Part shown: positions 39,585-48,903 of the stretch, one piece after another
Position numbering within the stretch: position 1 is the first letter of the stretch
Layout: each line of letters starts with the position of its first letter
Origin: Pseudomonas persica
GTDB taxonomy: Bacteria > Pseudomonadota > Gammaproteobacteria > Pseudomonadales > Pseudomonadaceae
Assembly: GCF_900291015.1 (NCBI RefSeq)
Contig: NZ_OLKL01000039.1
Location: forward strand, 62,238 to 126,237
DNA length: 64,000 nt
Reading direction: 5' to 3'
Translations under genes and position numbers: made by a program
The notes under the pieces: model-generated
What the model saw: the letters and a program-made list of their open reading frames with translations, nothing else
Told to the model about the DNA's origin: nothing
The model's database searches: none

Positions 39585-40952
39585 GTGATCGACGCCCTGA
39601 ACCACTTGCCGCGCCCCCGGGCCGGCGCCGACCAGCTGGCCGAGCGCTTCAGCGACCTGGCCCCACCCCTCACCGCCCGCCAGGCCGCCGTCGAAAGCGC
39701 ACGCTGCCTGTATTGCTATGACGCCCCCTGCGTCAACGCCTGCCCCAGCGACATCGACATCCCGTCGTTCATCCACCGTATCAGCGACGAAAACCTGCAA
39801 GGCGCCGCCGAACGCATCCTCTCGGCCAACATCCTCGGCGGCAGTTGCGCCCGCGTCTGCCCCACCGAAATCCTTTGCCAGCAAGCCTGTGTGCGCAACA
39901 ATGCGCAGGAATGCGCACCGGTGCTGATCGGCCAGCTGCAGCGCTATGCCCTGGACAACGCCCATTTCACCGAGCACCCGTTCCAGCGCTCGCCGGCCAC
40001 CGGCAAGCGCATCGCCGTGGTCGGTGCCGGCCCTGCCGGGCTGTCCTGCGCCCACCGCCTGGCCATGCACGGGCATGATGTGGTGGTGTTCGAGGCCTGC
40101 GACAAGGCCGGTGGCCTCAACGAGTACGGCATCGCCCGCTACAAGCTGGTGGACGACTATGCCCAGCGCGAAGTGGAATTCCTGCTTGGTATCGGTGGCA
40201 TCGAAATTCGCCATGGCCAGCGCCTGGGCAGCAACCTCAGCCTGGGCGAGCTGCGCGACCAGTACGACGCGGTGTTCCTCGGCCTCGGCCTGAATGCCGT
40301 GCGCCAGTTGGGCCTGCCGGATGAGGAAGCCCCCGGCCTGCTCGCCGCCACCGAATACATCCGCGAACTGCGTCAGGCCGACGACCTCAGCCAGTTACCG
40401 CTGGCCGACCGCTGCCTGGTAATCGGCGCCGGCAACACCGCCATCGACATGGCCGTACAGATGAGCCGCCTGGGTGCCCGCGACGTCAACCTGGTGTACC
40501 GCCGTGGCCACGCCGACATGGGCGCCACCGGCCACGAGCAGGACATCGCCAAGGCCAACCAGGTGCGCCTGCACACCTGGGCGCGCCCCGATGCCGTGCT
40601 GCTGGATGACACCGGCAAGGTACGCGGCATGCGCTTTGCCCGCACCGAGCTGGCAGACGGCCGCCTGCGTGATACCGGCGAAACCTTCGAGCTGGCCGCC
40701 GATGCCATCTTCAAGGCCATCGGCCAGCGCTTCGACGACGCCAGCCTCGATGACCCGGTGGCTGCACAACTGGCTCGCATTGGTGAGCGCATCCGCGTCG
40801 ACGAAACGATGCAAACCAGCCTGCCAGGTGTATATGCCGGCGGCGACTGCACCGCCCTGGGTCAGGACCTTACCGTCCAGGCCGTGCAACACGGCAAGCT
40901 GGCCGCCGAAGCCATCCATGCCCAACTCATGCTCAACCTGGAGGCTGCGTAA
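39585..40952 (+). CDS. pydX: NAD-dependent dihydropyrimidine dehydrogenase subunit PreT/PydX
   Basis: Small subunit that passes electrons from NAD(P)H through FAD and Fe-S clusters to the PydA partner. It is 455 residues. I chose GTG 39585 because GAGAGG lies 8 bp upstream and upstream open codons only read REP DNA. The N-terminus has two cysteine-rich groups (CLYCYDAPCVNACPSDID and CARVCPTEILCQQACV), then an FAD motif VVGAGPAGLSCAHRL and an NAD motif VIGAGNTAIDMAVQ. GGDCTALGQDLTVQAVQHGK ends the flavin region. The stop codon abuts the pydA start (TAAATG). Confidence 0.95.
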   Translation: MIDALNHLPRPRAGADQLAERFSDLAPPLTARQAAVESARCLYCYDAPCVNACPSDIDIPSFIHRISDENLQGAAERILSANILGGSCARVCPTEILCQQACVRNNAQECAPVLIGQLQRYALDNAHFTEHPFQRSPATGKRIAVVGAGPAGLSCAHRLAMHGHDVVVFEACDKAGGLNEYGIARYKLVDDYAQREVEFLLGIGGIEIRHGQRLGSNLSLGELRDQYDAVFLGLGLNAVRQLGLPDEEAPGLLAATEYIRELRQADDLSQLPLADRCLVIGAGNTAIDMAVQMSRLGARDVNLVYRRGHADMGATGHEQDIAKANQVRLHTWARPDAVLLDDTGKVRGMRFARTELADGRLRDTGETFELAADAIFKAIGQRFDDASLDDPVAAQLARIGERIRVDETMQTSLPGVYAGGDCTALGQDLTVQAVQHGKLAAEAIHAQLMLNLEAA

Positions 40953-42227
40953 ATGGCCGACCTGTCCATCGAATTTGCCGGCATCAAGGCACCTAACCCC
41001 TTCTGGCTGGCCTCCGCACCGCCAACCGACAAGGCCTACAACGTGGTCCGCGCCTTCGAGGCCGGCTGGGGCGGCGTGGTGTGGAAGACCCTCGGCGAAG
41101 ACCCGGCGGCGGTCAACGTGTCGTCGCGCTACTCGGCGCACTACGGCCCCAACCGCCAGGTGCAGGGCATCAACAACATCGAGCTGATCACCGACCGCTC
41201 GTTGGAGATCAACCTGCGCGAAATCACCCAGGTGAAGAAGGACTGGCCCGACCGCGCGCTGATCGTGTCGCTGATGGTGCCGTGCGAAGAGCAGTCCTGG
41301 AAGTTCATCCTGCCGCTGGTGGAAGCCACCGGGGCCGATGGCATCGAACTGAACTTCGGCTGCCCGCACGGCATGCCGGAGCGCGGCATGGGTGCGGCAG
41401 TCGGCCAGGTGCCGGAGTACGTGGAAATGGTCACCCGCTGGTGCAAGACGTACTGCTCGCTGCCGGTGATCGTCAAGCTCACGCCGAACATCACCGACAT
41501 CCGCCAGTCGGCCCGCGCCGCGCATCGTGGCGGGGCCGATGCGGTGTCGTTGATCAATACCATCAACTCGATCACCAGCGTCGACCTCGACCGCATGGTC
41601 GCCCACCCCATCGTCGGTGACCAGAGCACCCATGGCGGTTACTGCGGTTCGGCGGTGAAGCCGATTGCCCTGAACATGGTGGCGGAAATCGCCCGCGACC
41701 CGCAAACACGCGGCTTGCCGATCTGCGGCATTGGCGGCATCGGCAGTTGGCGTGACGCCGCCGAGTTCATGGCCTTGGGCAGTGGTGCCGTGCAGGTATG
41801 CACGGCCGCGATGCTGCACGGCTTCCGTATCGTCGAGGACATGAAGGACGGCCTGGCGCGCTGGATGGACCAGCATGGGCACCGCAATATCGAGGCGTTC
41901 CGTGGCCAGGCGGTGGGGCATACCACCGACTGGAAGTACCTGGACATGAACTACCAGTCGGTGGCGCACATCGACCAGCAAGCGTGCATTGGTTGCGGAC
42001 GCTGCCATATTGCCTGTGAGGATACATCGCACCAGGCAATCGCCAGTACCCTGAAGGCGGATGGCACGCATGCCTACAGTGTGATCGAAGAAGAATGCGT
42101 AGGCTGCAACCTGTGCCAGATCACCTGCCCGGTGGAAAGCTGCATCGAGATGGTGGCGCAGGATACCGGCAAGCCGTACATGAACTGGACGCAGGATCCG
42201 CGCAACCCCTACCGCGAGGCCAGCTGA
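40953..42227 (+). CDS. pydA: NAD-dependent dihydropyrimidine dehydrogenase subunit PreA/PydA
   Basis: Catalytic FMN subunit that reduces uracil or thymine to the 5,6-dihydro form, the first step of the pathway. It is 424 residues. A dihydroorotate-dehydrogenase-like barrel includes LNFGCPHGMPERGMG (active-site Cys) and STHGGYCGSAVKPIAL. Two 4Fe-4S motifs close the protein: CIGCGRCHIAC (about residue 345) and CVGCNLCQITCP (about 380). It starts directly after the pydX stop, so the two subunits should be made in step. Confidence 0.97.
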   Translation: MADLSIEFAGIKAPNPFWLASAPPTDKAYNVVRAFEAGWGGVVWKTLGEDPAAVNVSSRYSAHYGPNRQVQGINNIELITDRSLEINLREITQVKKDWPDRALIVSLMVPCEEQSWKFILPLVEATGADGIELNFGCPHGMPERGMGAAVGQVPEYVEMVTRWCKTYCSLPVIVKLTPNITDIRQSARAAHRGGADAVSLINTINSITSVDLDRMVAHPIVGDQSTHGGYCGSAVKPIALNMVAEIARDPQTRGLPICGIGGIGSWRDAAEFMALGSGAVQVCTAAMLHGFRIVEDMKDGLARWMDQHGHRNIEAFRGQAVGHTTDWKYLDMNYQSVAHIDQQACIGCGRCHIACEDTSHQAIASTLKADGTHAYSVIEEECVGCNLCQITCPVESCIEMVAQDTGKPYMNWTQDPRNPYREAS

Positions 42228-42230
42228 AAC

Positions 42231-42354
42231 CCATTGGGGCTGCCTTGCAACCCTTCGCGGGTAAACCCGCTCCCACAGGGACCGCGCTGTTGGTGAGGGC
42301 AGCGAAACACCTGTAGGAGTGGGTTGACCCGCGAAGGGCCGCACGGCGGCCCAA
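42231..42354. repeat. REP pair, family A, inverted
   Basis: CAACCCTTCGCGGGTAAACC ... and inverted ... GTTGACCCGCGAAGGGCCGC with outer arms CCATTGGGGC / GGCGGCCCAAT. It separates the convergent pydA and tetR genes. Confidence 0.9.
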
Positions 42355-42375
42355 TCTTTCTGGCAATCGCCGATC

Positions 42376-42996
42376 TCAAGGCTCCAGCCCAATCCCCCGC
42401 AAGATCACACTGGTCACTGTCTGCACCGCACTCTCGAATGCCATGTCCGACAGTTCCTCGCCGCCATTAAGCAACTGCACCTGGTAACCAAAGTCGGCAT
42501 AGTGCTGGGTCGAGGCCCAGATCATGTATAAAAGCGCCGACGGCTCCACCGGCAGGATGCGCCCCTCCTCCACCCAACGGCGGATCTTGGCTTCCTTCAG
42601 CTTGGCCCAGGGCACCAGGCTTTCATCCAGGTTCACCCCCAGCACCGGCGCCCCGTGCAGCATCTCTTCGGCCCAGATCCTCGAACCCAGCGGCCGCGAA
42701 CGTGAATGGCCCATCTTCGCCCGGATGTAACTGGTCAACACCACGCGCGGGTCGTCGAAATTCTCGAAGCACAGCGCGTCCTGCTTCCACACATCCAGCA
42801 AATCCTGCAGCACCGCGCGGAACAGCTCGTCCTTGGTGCTGAAGTAATAATGCAGATTGGAGCGCGGCAACTCGGCCTGCTCGGCGATATCGCCCATGGA
42901 GGTAGCGCCGTAGCCTTTCTCGGCAAATACCTTTTCCGCCGCCTGCAGGATCTTCTCGATATTGCGCCGGCGAATTTCGATCTTGTGGTTGGCCAT
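42376..42996 (-). CDS. TetR-family regulator, RutR-like
   Basis: DNA-binding repressor of 206 residues. The N-terminal helix-turn-helix runs through ILQAAEKVFAEKGYGATSMGDIAEQA and LPRSNLHYYFSTKDELF (about residues 12-55). The C-terminal domain (RPLGSRIWAEEMLHGAPVL; YMIWASTQHYADFGYQV) is the TetR_C RutR-type ligand domain, and RutR senses uracil in E. coli. Being beside pyd genes, it plausibly controls them. Its ATG overlaps the VOC stop (TGATG), so it is coupled to that gene. Alternative upstream ATG at 43014 lies inside VOC. Confidence 0.88.
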   Translation of the reverse strand: MANHKIEIRRRNIEKILQAAEKVFAEKGYGATSMGDIAEQAELPRSNLHYYFSTKDELFRAVLQDLLDVWKQDALCFENFDDPRVVLTSYIRAKMGHSRSRPLGSRIWAEEMLHGAPVLGVNLDESLVPWAKLKEAKIRRWVEEGRILPVEPSALLYMIWASTQHYADFGYQVQLLNGGEELSDMAFESAVQTVTSVILRGIGLEP

Positions 42997-43352
42997 CAGG
43001 CTTGGGCCGTCCATACCGCCAGCTCATAACCGTCCGGGTCGATGAAGTGGAAGCGCCGCCCGCCGGGGAAAGCAAAAATGGCCCGGCTGATTTTCGCCCC
43101 GGCGGCTTCGATCCTCTGCTGCGTGGCCTCCAGGTCGTCGGCGTACAAGATGACCAGCGGCCCGCCCGGGCGCACCGGCTCACCCGTGGTGAACCCACCG
43201 GTCAGCCGGCCATCGCTGAACTCGGTGTAGCAAGGCCCGTAGTCGGTGAACGCCCAGCCGAACACACTGCCGTAGAAGGCCTTGCTCCGTGCGATGTCGC
43301 TGACATTGAACTCGATGTTGTCGATCTGCCGATCAGTACCGCGAATGCCCAT
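42996..43352 (-). CDS. VOC (glyoxalase/bleomycin-resistance fold) protein
   Basis: Small dioxygenase-fold protein, 118 residues with one VOC module: IDNIEFNVSDIARSKAFYGSVF at the start, GGPLVILYADDLEATQQRI in the middle and FHFIDPDGYELAVW at the end. The His/Glu metal-ligand set is incomplete (Glu in YELAVW is present; the first-strand His is replaced by the Glu of NIEFNV). Function unknown. It is immediately upstream of, and coupled to, the TetR gene, so it may be the first gene of an autoregulated pair. Confidence 0.85.
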   Translation of the reverse strand: MGIRGTDRQIDNIEFNVSDIARSKAFYGSVFGWAFTDYGPCYTEFSDGRLTGGFTTGEPVRPGGPLVILYADDLEATQQRIEAAGAKISRAIFAFPGGRRFHFIDPDGYELAVWTAQA

Positions 43353-43405
43353 GTGTGCTCCGTGCCGAAGGGGTTTGTCCCAGTCTACTCCGGTCGTTTC
43401 ACACT

Positions 43406-43424
43406 TTTATATCAGGCGGCCTGA
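43406..43424 (-). promoter_or_regulatory. candidate operator/-10 upstream of VOC-tetR
   Basis: Inverted repeat TCAGGC-G-GCCTGA (43412-43424) sits immediately upstream, in minus-strand sense, of TATAAA (43411-43406), about 54-60 bp before the VOC start. The placement suits TetR autoregulation. The half-site TCAGG also appears in the palindrome before hydA, with a different gap. Confidence 0.4.
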
Positions 43425-43466
43425 AACAACCGGGTAATCACACATTGATTGCCGGTGGACGCGACG

Positions 43467-45263
43467 CTATCCACTACTCGCCCGATCACGCACAGGGCAC
43501 TGTGCGCGGTGCAGGTTCAGTGCGGTGTTGATGATGCCGATATGGCTGAACGCCTGGGGGAAGTTGCCGAGCATGCGCTGGCCCGCCGGGTCGTACTGTT
43601 CGGCCAGCAGGCCGAGATCGTTGCACAGGCCGGTCAGGCGTTCGTAGAGTGCTTGCGCTTCTGCCTGGCGGCCCAGCAATACATACACATCGGCCAGCCA
43701 GAACGAACACACCAGGAAGGTGCCCTCACCGGGCGTGAGGCCGTCGCTACAACTGTCACTGTCGTAGCGCAGCAGCAGGCCGTTTTTCTGCAGGCGCTGT
43801 TCGATCTGATCAAGCGTGCGCAAAAAACGTGGGTCATCCGCCGGCAGGAAGCCGGTCAGGGCGATCTGCAACAAACTGGCGTCCATCTCGGTCGAGCCAT
43901 AGGCCTGGACGAAAAAGCGGCCGCTGGGGTCCAGGCCCTGCGCGCATACTTCACGGTGAATCTCGTCAGCGACCTGGCGGTAATGCCGCCCGCGCTCGCG
44001 GCCTTCCTCGGTGGTGTCGGCCAGCCCTGCAGCACGGTCGAAGGCGACCCAGGCCATTACCTTGGAGTGCACGAACTGCTGCCGCCCACCGCGCACTTCC
44101 CAGATGCCTTCGTCCGGCGCGCGCCAGATGCGCTCGACGTAAGGCAGAATCAGCCGGGAGATGGCAGCACTGCGCGGATGGCGGGGCAAGCCGCCCTTGA
44201 TCGCCTGGGTCATGGCGTCGGCCAGTTCGCCATAGATATCCAGCTGCCTCTGCTGGGACGCTGCATTACCCACCCGCACCGGTTGCGAGTGTTCGTAGCC
44301 GGCCAGCCACGGCAAGCTGTATTCCTGCAGGTCGCGTTCGCCAGCCAGGCCGTACATGATCTGCATCTGCTCGGGGTTGCCGGCCACCGAGCGCAATAGC
44401 CACTCGCGCCAGGCCTGGGCTTCGTCGAAGTAGCCAAGGTTCATGAAGGCCAGCAGGGTCATGGTCGCATCGCGCAACCAACAGAAGCGGTAGTCCCAGT
44501 TGCGCTCGTGGCCGATGCGCTCGGGCAGTGAGGTGGTGACGGCGGCAACGATGCCGCCGGTAGGCGCGTAGGTCATGGCCTTGAGGGTCAACAGCGAGCG
44601 GCGCACCAAGGCAGAGTATGGCCCCACCTCTGGGCAGCGGGCGGCGAAGGCCTGCCATTGGTCGATGGTCTGCGCCAGCGCTTCGTCGCTATCACCGCCG
44701 GGCTGCACCGGCAGGTGCGAAGGCTGGTGACGCAGACTGAACACCTGGCGTTCGCCCGCGCCGACGCGAAAGCGGGCGACGGTGTGCTGGTCACGGGCAT
44801 GCGGAGGGACGGTGCTGCACAGGATCAGCCGATCGGGGCCGGCGACGGCGCTGAGGGTCAGCGGGTCGAGCCGTTCTACCCAGGGCACGCTGCGGCCATA
44901 GTCGAAGCGCATCACCAGGTCCATCTCGAAATTGGTTTCGCCGGCGAGGCCCTCGACGATGCGCACCAGCGAATTGACCTCGCCCAGTGGCATGAAGTCG
45001 AGCACGCGGGCGCGGCCGCTGGCGGTGACCCAGGTGGTTTCCAGCACCAGGGTGTCGTCCAGATATTGGCGGCTGCTGTGTTCGACCGGGTCGCAGGGGG
45101 CCAGGCGCCAGCGGCCGTTTTCCTCGTTGCCCAGCAGTGCGGCGAATACCGCGGGGGCGTCGAAGCGTGGCAAGCACAGCCAGTCGAGCGAGCCATCGCG
45201 GCTGACCAGGGCGGCGCTGCGGCAGTTGCCCAGCAGGGCATAGTCTTCGATGTGGGCAGACAT
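43467..45263 (-). CDS. glycoside hydrolase family 15 protein
   Basis: GH15 enzyme, a glucoamylase-fold inverting glycosidase; members include glucoamylases and trehalases. It is 598 residues from ATG 45263 (MSAHIEDYALLGNCRSAALV) with AGGAG upstream; an open extension to 45347 is only REP DNA (reads MSLWERVYPRRG). The (alpha/alpha)6 barrel includes RNWDYRFCWLRDATMTLLAF, the acid catalyst region RAPDEGIWEVRGG and the base region LLAEQYDPAG followed by GNFPQAFSHIG. The N-terminal pattern matches actinobacterial and archaeal GH15 trehalases as well as dextran-glucosidase types. It is on the same strand as zwf and gnd, next to the trehalose genes. Confidence 0.93.
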   Translation of the reverse strand: MSAHIEDYALLGNCRSAALVSRDGSLDWLCLPRFDAPAVFAALLGNEENGRWRLAPCDPVEHSSRQYLDDTLVLETTWVTASGRARVLDFMPLGEVNSLVRIVEGLAGETNFEMDLVMRFDYGRSVPWVERLDPLTLSAVAGPDRLILCSTVPPHARDQHTVARFRVGAGERQVFSLRHQPSHLPVQPGGDSDEALAQTIDQWQAFAARCPEVGPYSALVRRSLLTLKAMTYAPTGGIVAAVTTSLPERIGHERNWDYRFCWLRDATMTLLAFMNLGYFDEAQAWREWLLRSVAGNPEQMQIMYGLAGERDLQEYSLPWLAGYEHSQPVRVGNAASQQRQLDIYGELADAMTQAIKGGLPRHPRSAAISRLILPYVERIWRAPDEGIWEVRGGRQQFVHSKVMAWVAFDRAAGLADTTEEGRERGRHYRQVADEIHREVCAQGLDPSGRFFVQAYGSTEMDASLLQIALTGFLPADDPRFLRTLDQIEQRLQKNGLLLRYDSDSCSDGLTPGEGTFLVCSFWLADVYVLLGRQAEAQALYERLTGLCNDLGLLAEQYDPAGQRMLGNFPQAFSHIGIINTALNLHRAQCPVRDRASSG

Positions 45264-45283
45264 TGGGGCTCCTTTGTGTGGCT

Positions 45284-45395
45284 GCCTGTGCTGGCCTCTT
45301 CGCGGGTAAACCCGCTCCCACAGGGACATCACAGACCTTGAAACCATCGATATCCCTGTGGGAGCGGGCGTGCCCGCGAAAGGGCCGGCACAGGC
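45284..45395. repeat. REP pair, family A, inverted
   Basis: GCCTGTGCTGGCCTCTTCGC ... and inverted ... GCGAAAGGGCCGGCACAGGC, in the 144-bp gap between the zwf stop and the GH15 start on the minus strand. Confidence 0.9.
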
Positions 45396-45407
45396 TTTAC
45401 AGAAACC

Positions 45408-46909
<1,502 letters not shown>

Positions 46910-46913
<4 letters not shown>

Positions 46914-47893
46914 TCGCCTTTTTTCTCGACATGGCCACCGAAGCCCAGGCGCATGGCTGAGAGAATCTTGTCGCCATAGGTGCCCTGCTGCTGACGCGAG
47001 CGGAAGCGGGCGAACAGCGCGCTGGACAGCACCGGCACCGGCACCGCCTGCTCGACGGCGGCGTCGATGGTCCAGCGGCCTTCACCACTGTCGGACACCG
47101 AGCCACTGAACTGCGACAGCTGCGGGTCGGCCACCAGCGCATCGGCGGTGAGGTCGAGCAGCCACGAGGTAACCACGCTGCCACGCCGCCAAACTTCGGC
47201 GATTTCGGCCACGTTCAGGTCGAAACGCTGGTCTTCCGGCAGTTCGTTGCCGCCCTTGCTGCGCAGCAGGTCGAAACCTTCGGCATAGGCCTGCATCAGG
47301 CCGTATTCGATGCCGTTGTGCACCATTTTCACATAGTGCCCGGCACCCGCTGGGCCGGCATGGATGTAGCCGTGCTCGGCGCGCTGGTGCTCGCCGCTGC
47401 GGCCATGGGTGCGCGGGATGTCACCCACGCCCGGGGCCAACGCCTTGAACAGCGGCTCCAGGCGCTCGAACACGTCCTTTTCGCCCCCGATCATCATGCA
47501 GTAGCCACGGTCCAGGCCCCACACGCCGCCGGAGGTGCCGACGTCCAGGTAATGCAGCCCGCGCTTGGCCAGCTCGGCAGCTCGGCGCACGTCGTCCTTG
47601 TAGAAGGTGTTGCCGCCGTCGATGATCGCATCGCCCGGCTCCAGCAGTTCGGCCAGTTGGGCGATGGTCTGCTCGGTGGGTTCGCCGGCGGGCAGCATTA
47701 CCCACACCGCACGCGGTGCTTTCAGCTTCTGTACCAGCGCACCGAGGTCGTGCGCGCCCTGGGCGCCCTCGCCCTCCAGGCCATCGATGGCCTCGCGGTT
47801 GCGGTCATGCACCACAGTACGGTGGCCGGCGCGCATCAGGCGCCTTGCGATATTGCCGCCCATGCGGCCCAGCCCGATGATTCCCAGTTGCAT
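46910..47893 (-). CDS. gnd: 6-phosphogluconate dehydrogenase, decarboxylating (short GndA/YqeC type)
   Basis: Converts 6-phosphogluconate to ribulose 5-phosphate and CO2. It is 327 residues from ATG 47893 (MQLGIIGLGRMGGNIARRLM), the short form typical of the YqeC/GntZ branch rather than the 470-residue Gnd. Motifs are the Rossmann GLGRMGGN, DGGNTFYKDD, GTSGGVWGLDRGYCMMIGG and VKMVHNGIEYGLMQAYAEG. Short types often prefer NAD+, which I infer only by family. It overlaps zwf by 4 bp and is the first gene of gnd-zwf-GH15. Confidence 0.96.
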
Positions 47894-47980
47894 GAGCCGA
47901 TGCTCCCCTTGAAATAAATGACAACACAATCCAGCTTTTCAGATTAGTCCAGCGAACCACTCGAGGGTTCAGCGACGAAC

Positions 47981-48008
47981 GGCGAGACCACGATAAACAA
48001 AAAAGTTC
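47981..48008 (-). promoter_or_regulatory. candidate AlgU (sigma-22) promoter of gnd-zwf-GH15
   Basis: On the minus strand GAACTT (48008-48003), 17 bp, then TCGCC starting at 47985. AlgU promoters are described as GAACTT-N16/17-TCtgA, so the -35 box is perfect and the -10 partial. It lies about 90 bp before gnd. Confidence 0.4.
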
Positions 48009-48094
48009 CCAAGGCCTGCGAAAGAATTCAGAATGCGCCCGCGTGAAGCGTCTACGCTTTGACTTGTCACTAGCCAAAACCGCGAGGTGTGCTC

Positions 48095-48262
48095 ATGGGT
48101 ACCTTGATGCCTGCAACCCCAACCCAGACCCTCTATGTCTCCGTGCGCCGTGATGAGCTGCGTAAATTGAAGGACGAACGTGACCAACTGCGTCAACAGG
48201 TCGCCCAACTGAACTTGCTGCTGGCGCAACAGCGCGCTGAAGACAAAACTGTCAGCGTCTGA
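48095..48262 (+). CDS. small coiled-coil protein of unknown function
   Basis: An ATG at 48095 with GAGG at 48084-48087 opens a 55-residue frame beginning MGTLMPATPTQTLYVSVRRD. Residues 21-48 (LRKLKDERDQLRQQVAQLNL and on) form a strongly predicted coiled coil, with Leu/Val at regular heptad positions. There is no signal peptide and no membrane segment. It is divergent from gnd and upstream of glgA. Codon use looks like that of its neighbours and the ribosome site is sensible, so I think it is real. No function is recognised; it might be a dimeric regulator or scaffold. Confidence 0.65.
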   Translation: MGTLMPATPTQTLYVSVRRDELRKLKDERDQLRQQVAQLNLLLAQQRAEDKTVSV

Positions 48263-48330
48263 TTCTACCTTCTTCTTGTGGGGGCTGAATGGCTCCCACC
48301 CCTGCCTGATCTCTCCTGATCCAGCTTTTC

Positions 48331-48426
48331 CAGGCCTGGCCTCTTCGCGGGTGAACCCGCTCCCACAGGTACAGCGTGGGATGCAGAAGCAGCGCAAATC
48401 CTGTGGAAGCGGGTTTACCCGCGAAC
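48331..48426. repeat. REP pair, family A, inverted
   Basis: CAGGCCTGGCCTCTTCGCGG ... and inverted ... GTGGAAGCGGGTTTACCCGC, downstream of the small coiled-coil gene. Confidence 0.88.
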
Positions 48427-48570
48427 AAGCAGCCATCTTTCCAGCGCCCAACTATGGTGCATCCGCCCACGCAAGCCACAATATGGCGCACCACCGAAAG
48501 CCCCTCGCCCAACGCTGTTCACATCCGGTCACAGACGCCAACGTTTGCGTCTATTCCGCGGCACGAGAAT

Positions 48571-48594
48571 GGTGACCAGCGGGTCACCTTTTTT
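48571..48594 (+). terminator. rho-independent terminator upstream of glgA
   Basis: GGTGACC (48571-48577), loop AGCG, GGTCACC (48582-48588), then six T. It could end the 48095 transcript or an unknown small RNA, and it insulates glgA. Confidence 0.8.
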
Positions 48595-48662
48595 GCTCTT
48601 TCTCTCCTACACTCGGGTTTCGGCCCGCCATTTGCTCATTGGAAGAGTGACGAAAAAAAGTC

Positions 48663-48690
48663 GAACTTTCAGGAACACGGGCAGGTCAGG
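48663..48690 (+). promoter_or_regulatory. candidate AlgU (sigma-22) promoter of glgA operon
   Basis: GAACTT (48663-48668), 17 bp, then TCAGG at 48686-48690, about 215 bp before the glgA start. The -35 box is perfect, the -10 partial. Confidence 0.45.
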
Positions 48691-48903
48691 AACTAAGTAG
48701 GCCAAACGCAAGGGACTTCCCAGCATCGGCCCACACACCCACACCAGCCCAAGCGCCTTCGGCCGGAATGCTGATCGCGCTGTGCCTGCGCGCACGCCCC
48801 TGGGGCATGGAACGCACTACGCAGAATTCAGAAACAGAGAGAACCAACACGAAACATCGCCACGGGTGCCAGCACCCGGCCAAGCATAGGGACGGAGAGA
48901 AGT

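Larger units (their letters stand above)
48263..48903. other. long gap upstream of glgA
   Basis: This 641-bp stretch holds a REP pair (48331-48426), a terminator (48571-48594), a candidate AlgU promoter (48663-48690), and then a leader of about 200 nt ending in a hairpin (48863-48878, arms CGGGTGC/GCACCCG) and the purine-rich AGGGACGGAGAG before the glgA ATG. Reading frames in it are weak and overlap the REP pair. Confidence 0.6.

Noticed and set aside
45263..45347. Longer N-terminus for GH15 (reading SLWERVYPRRG)
   Set aside because: This peptide is the translation of the REP element and recurs before glgX, so it is not protein-coding.
48376..48696. 106-codon frame in the glgA upstream gap
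   Set aside because: It begins inside the REP pair and crosses the terminator; codon use is poor and no ribosome site is present.
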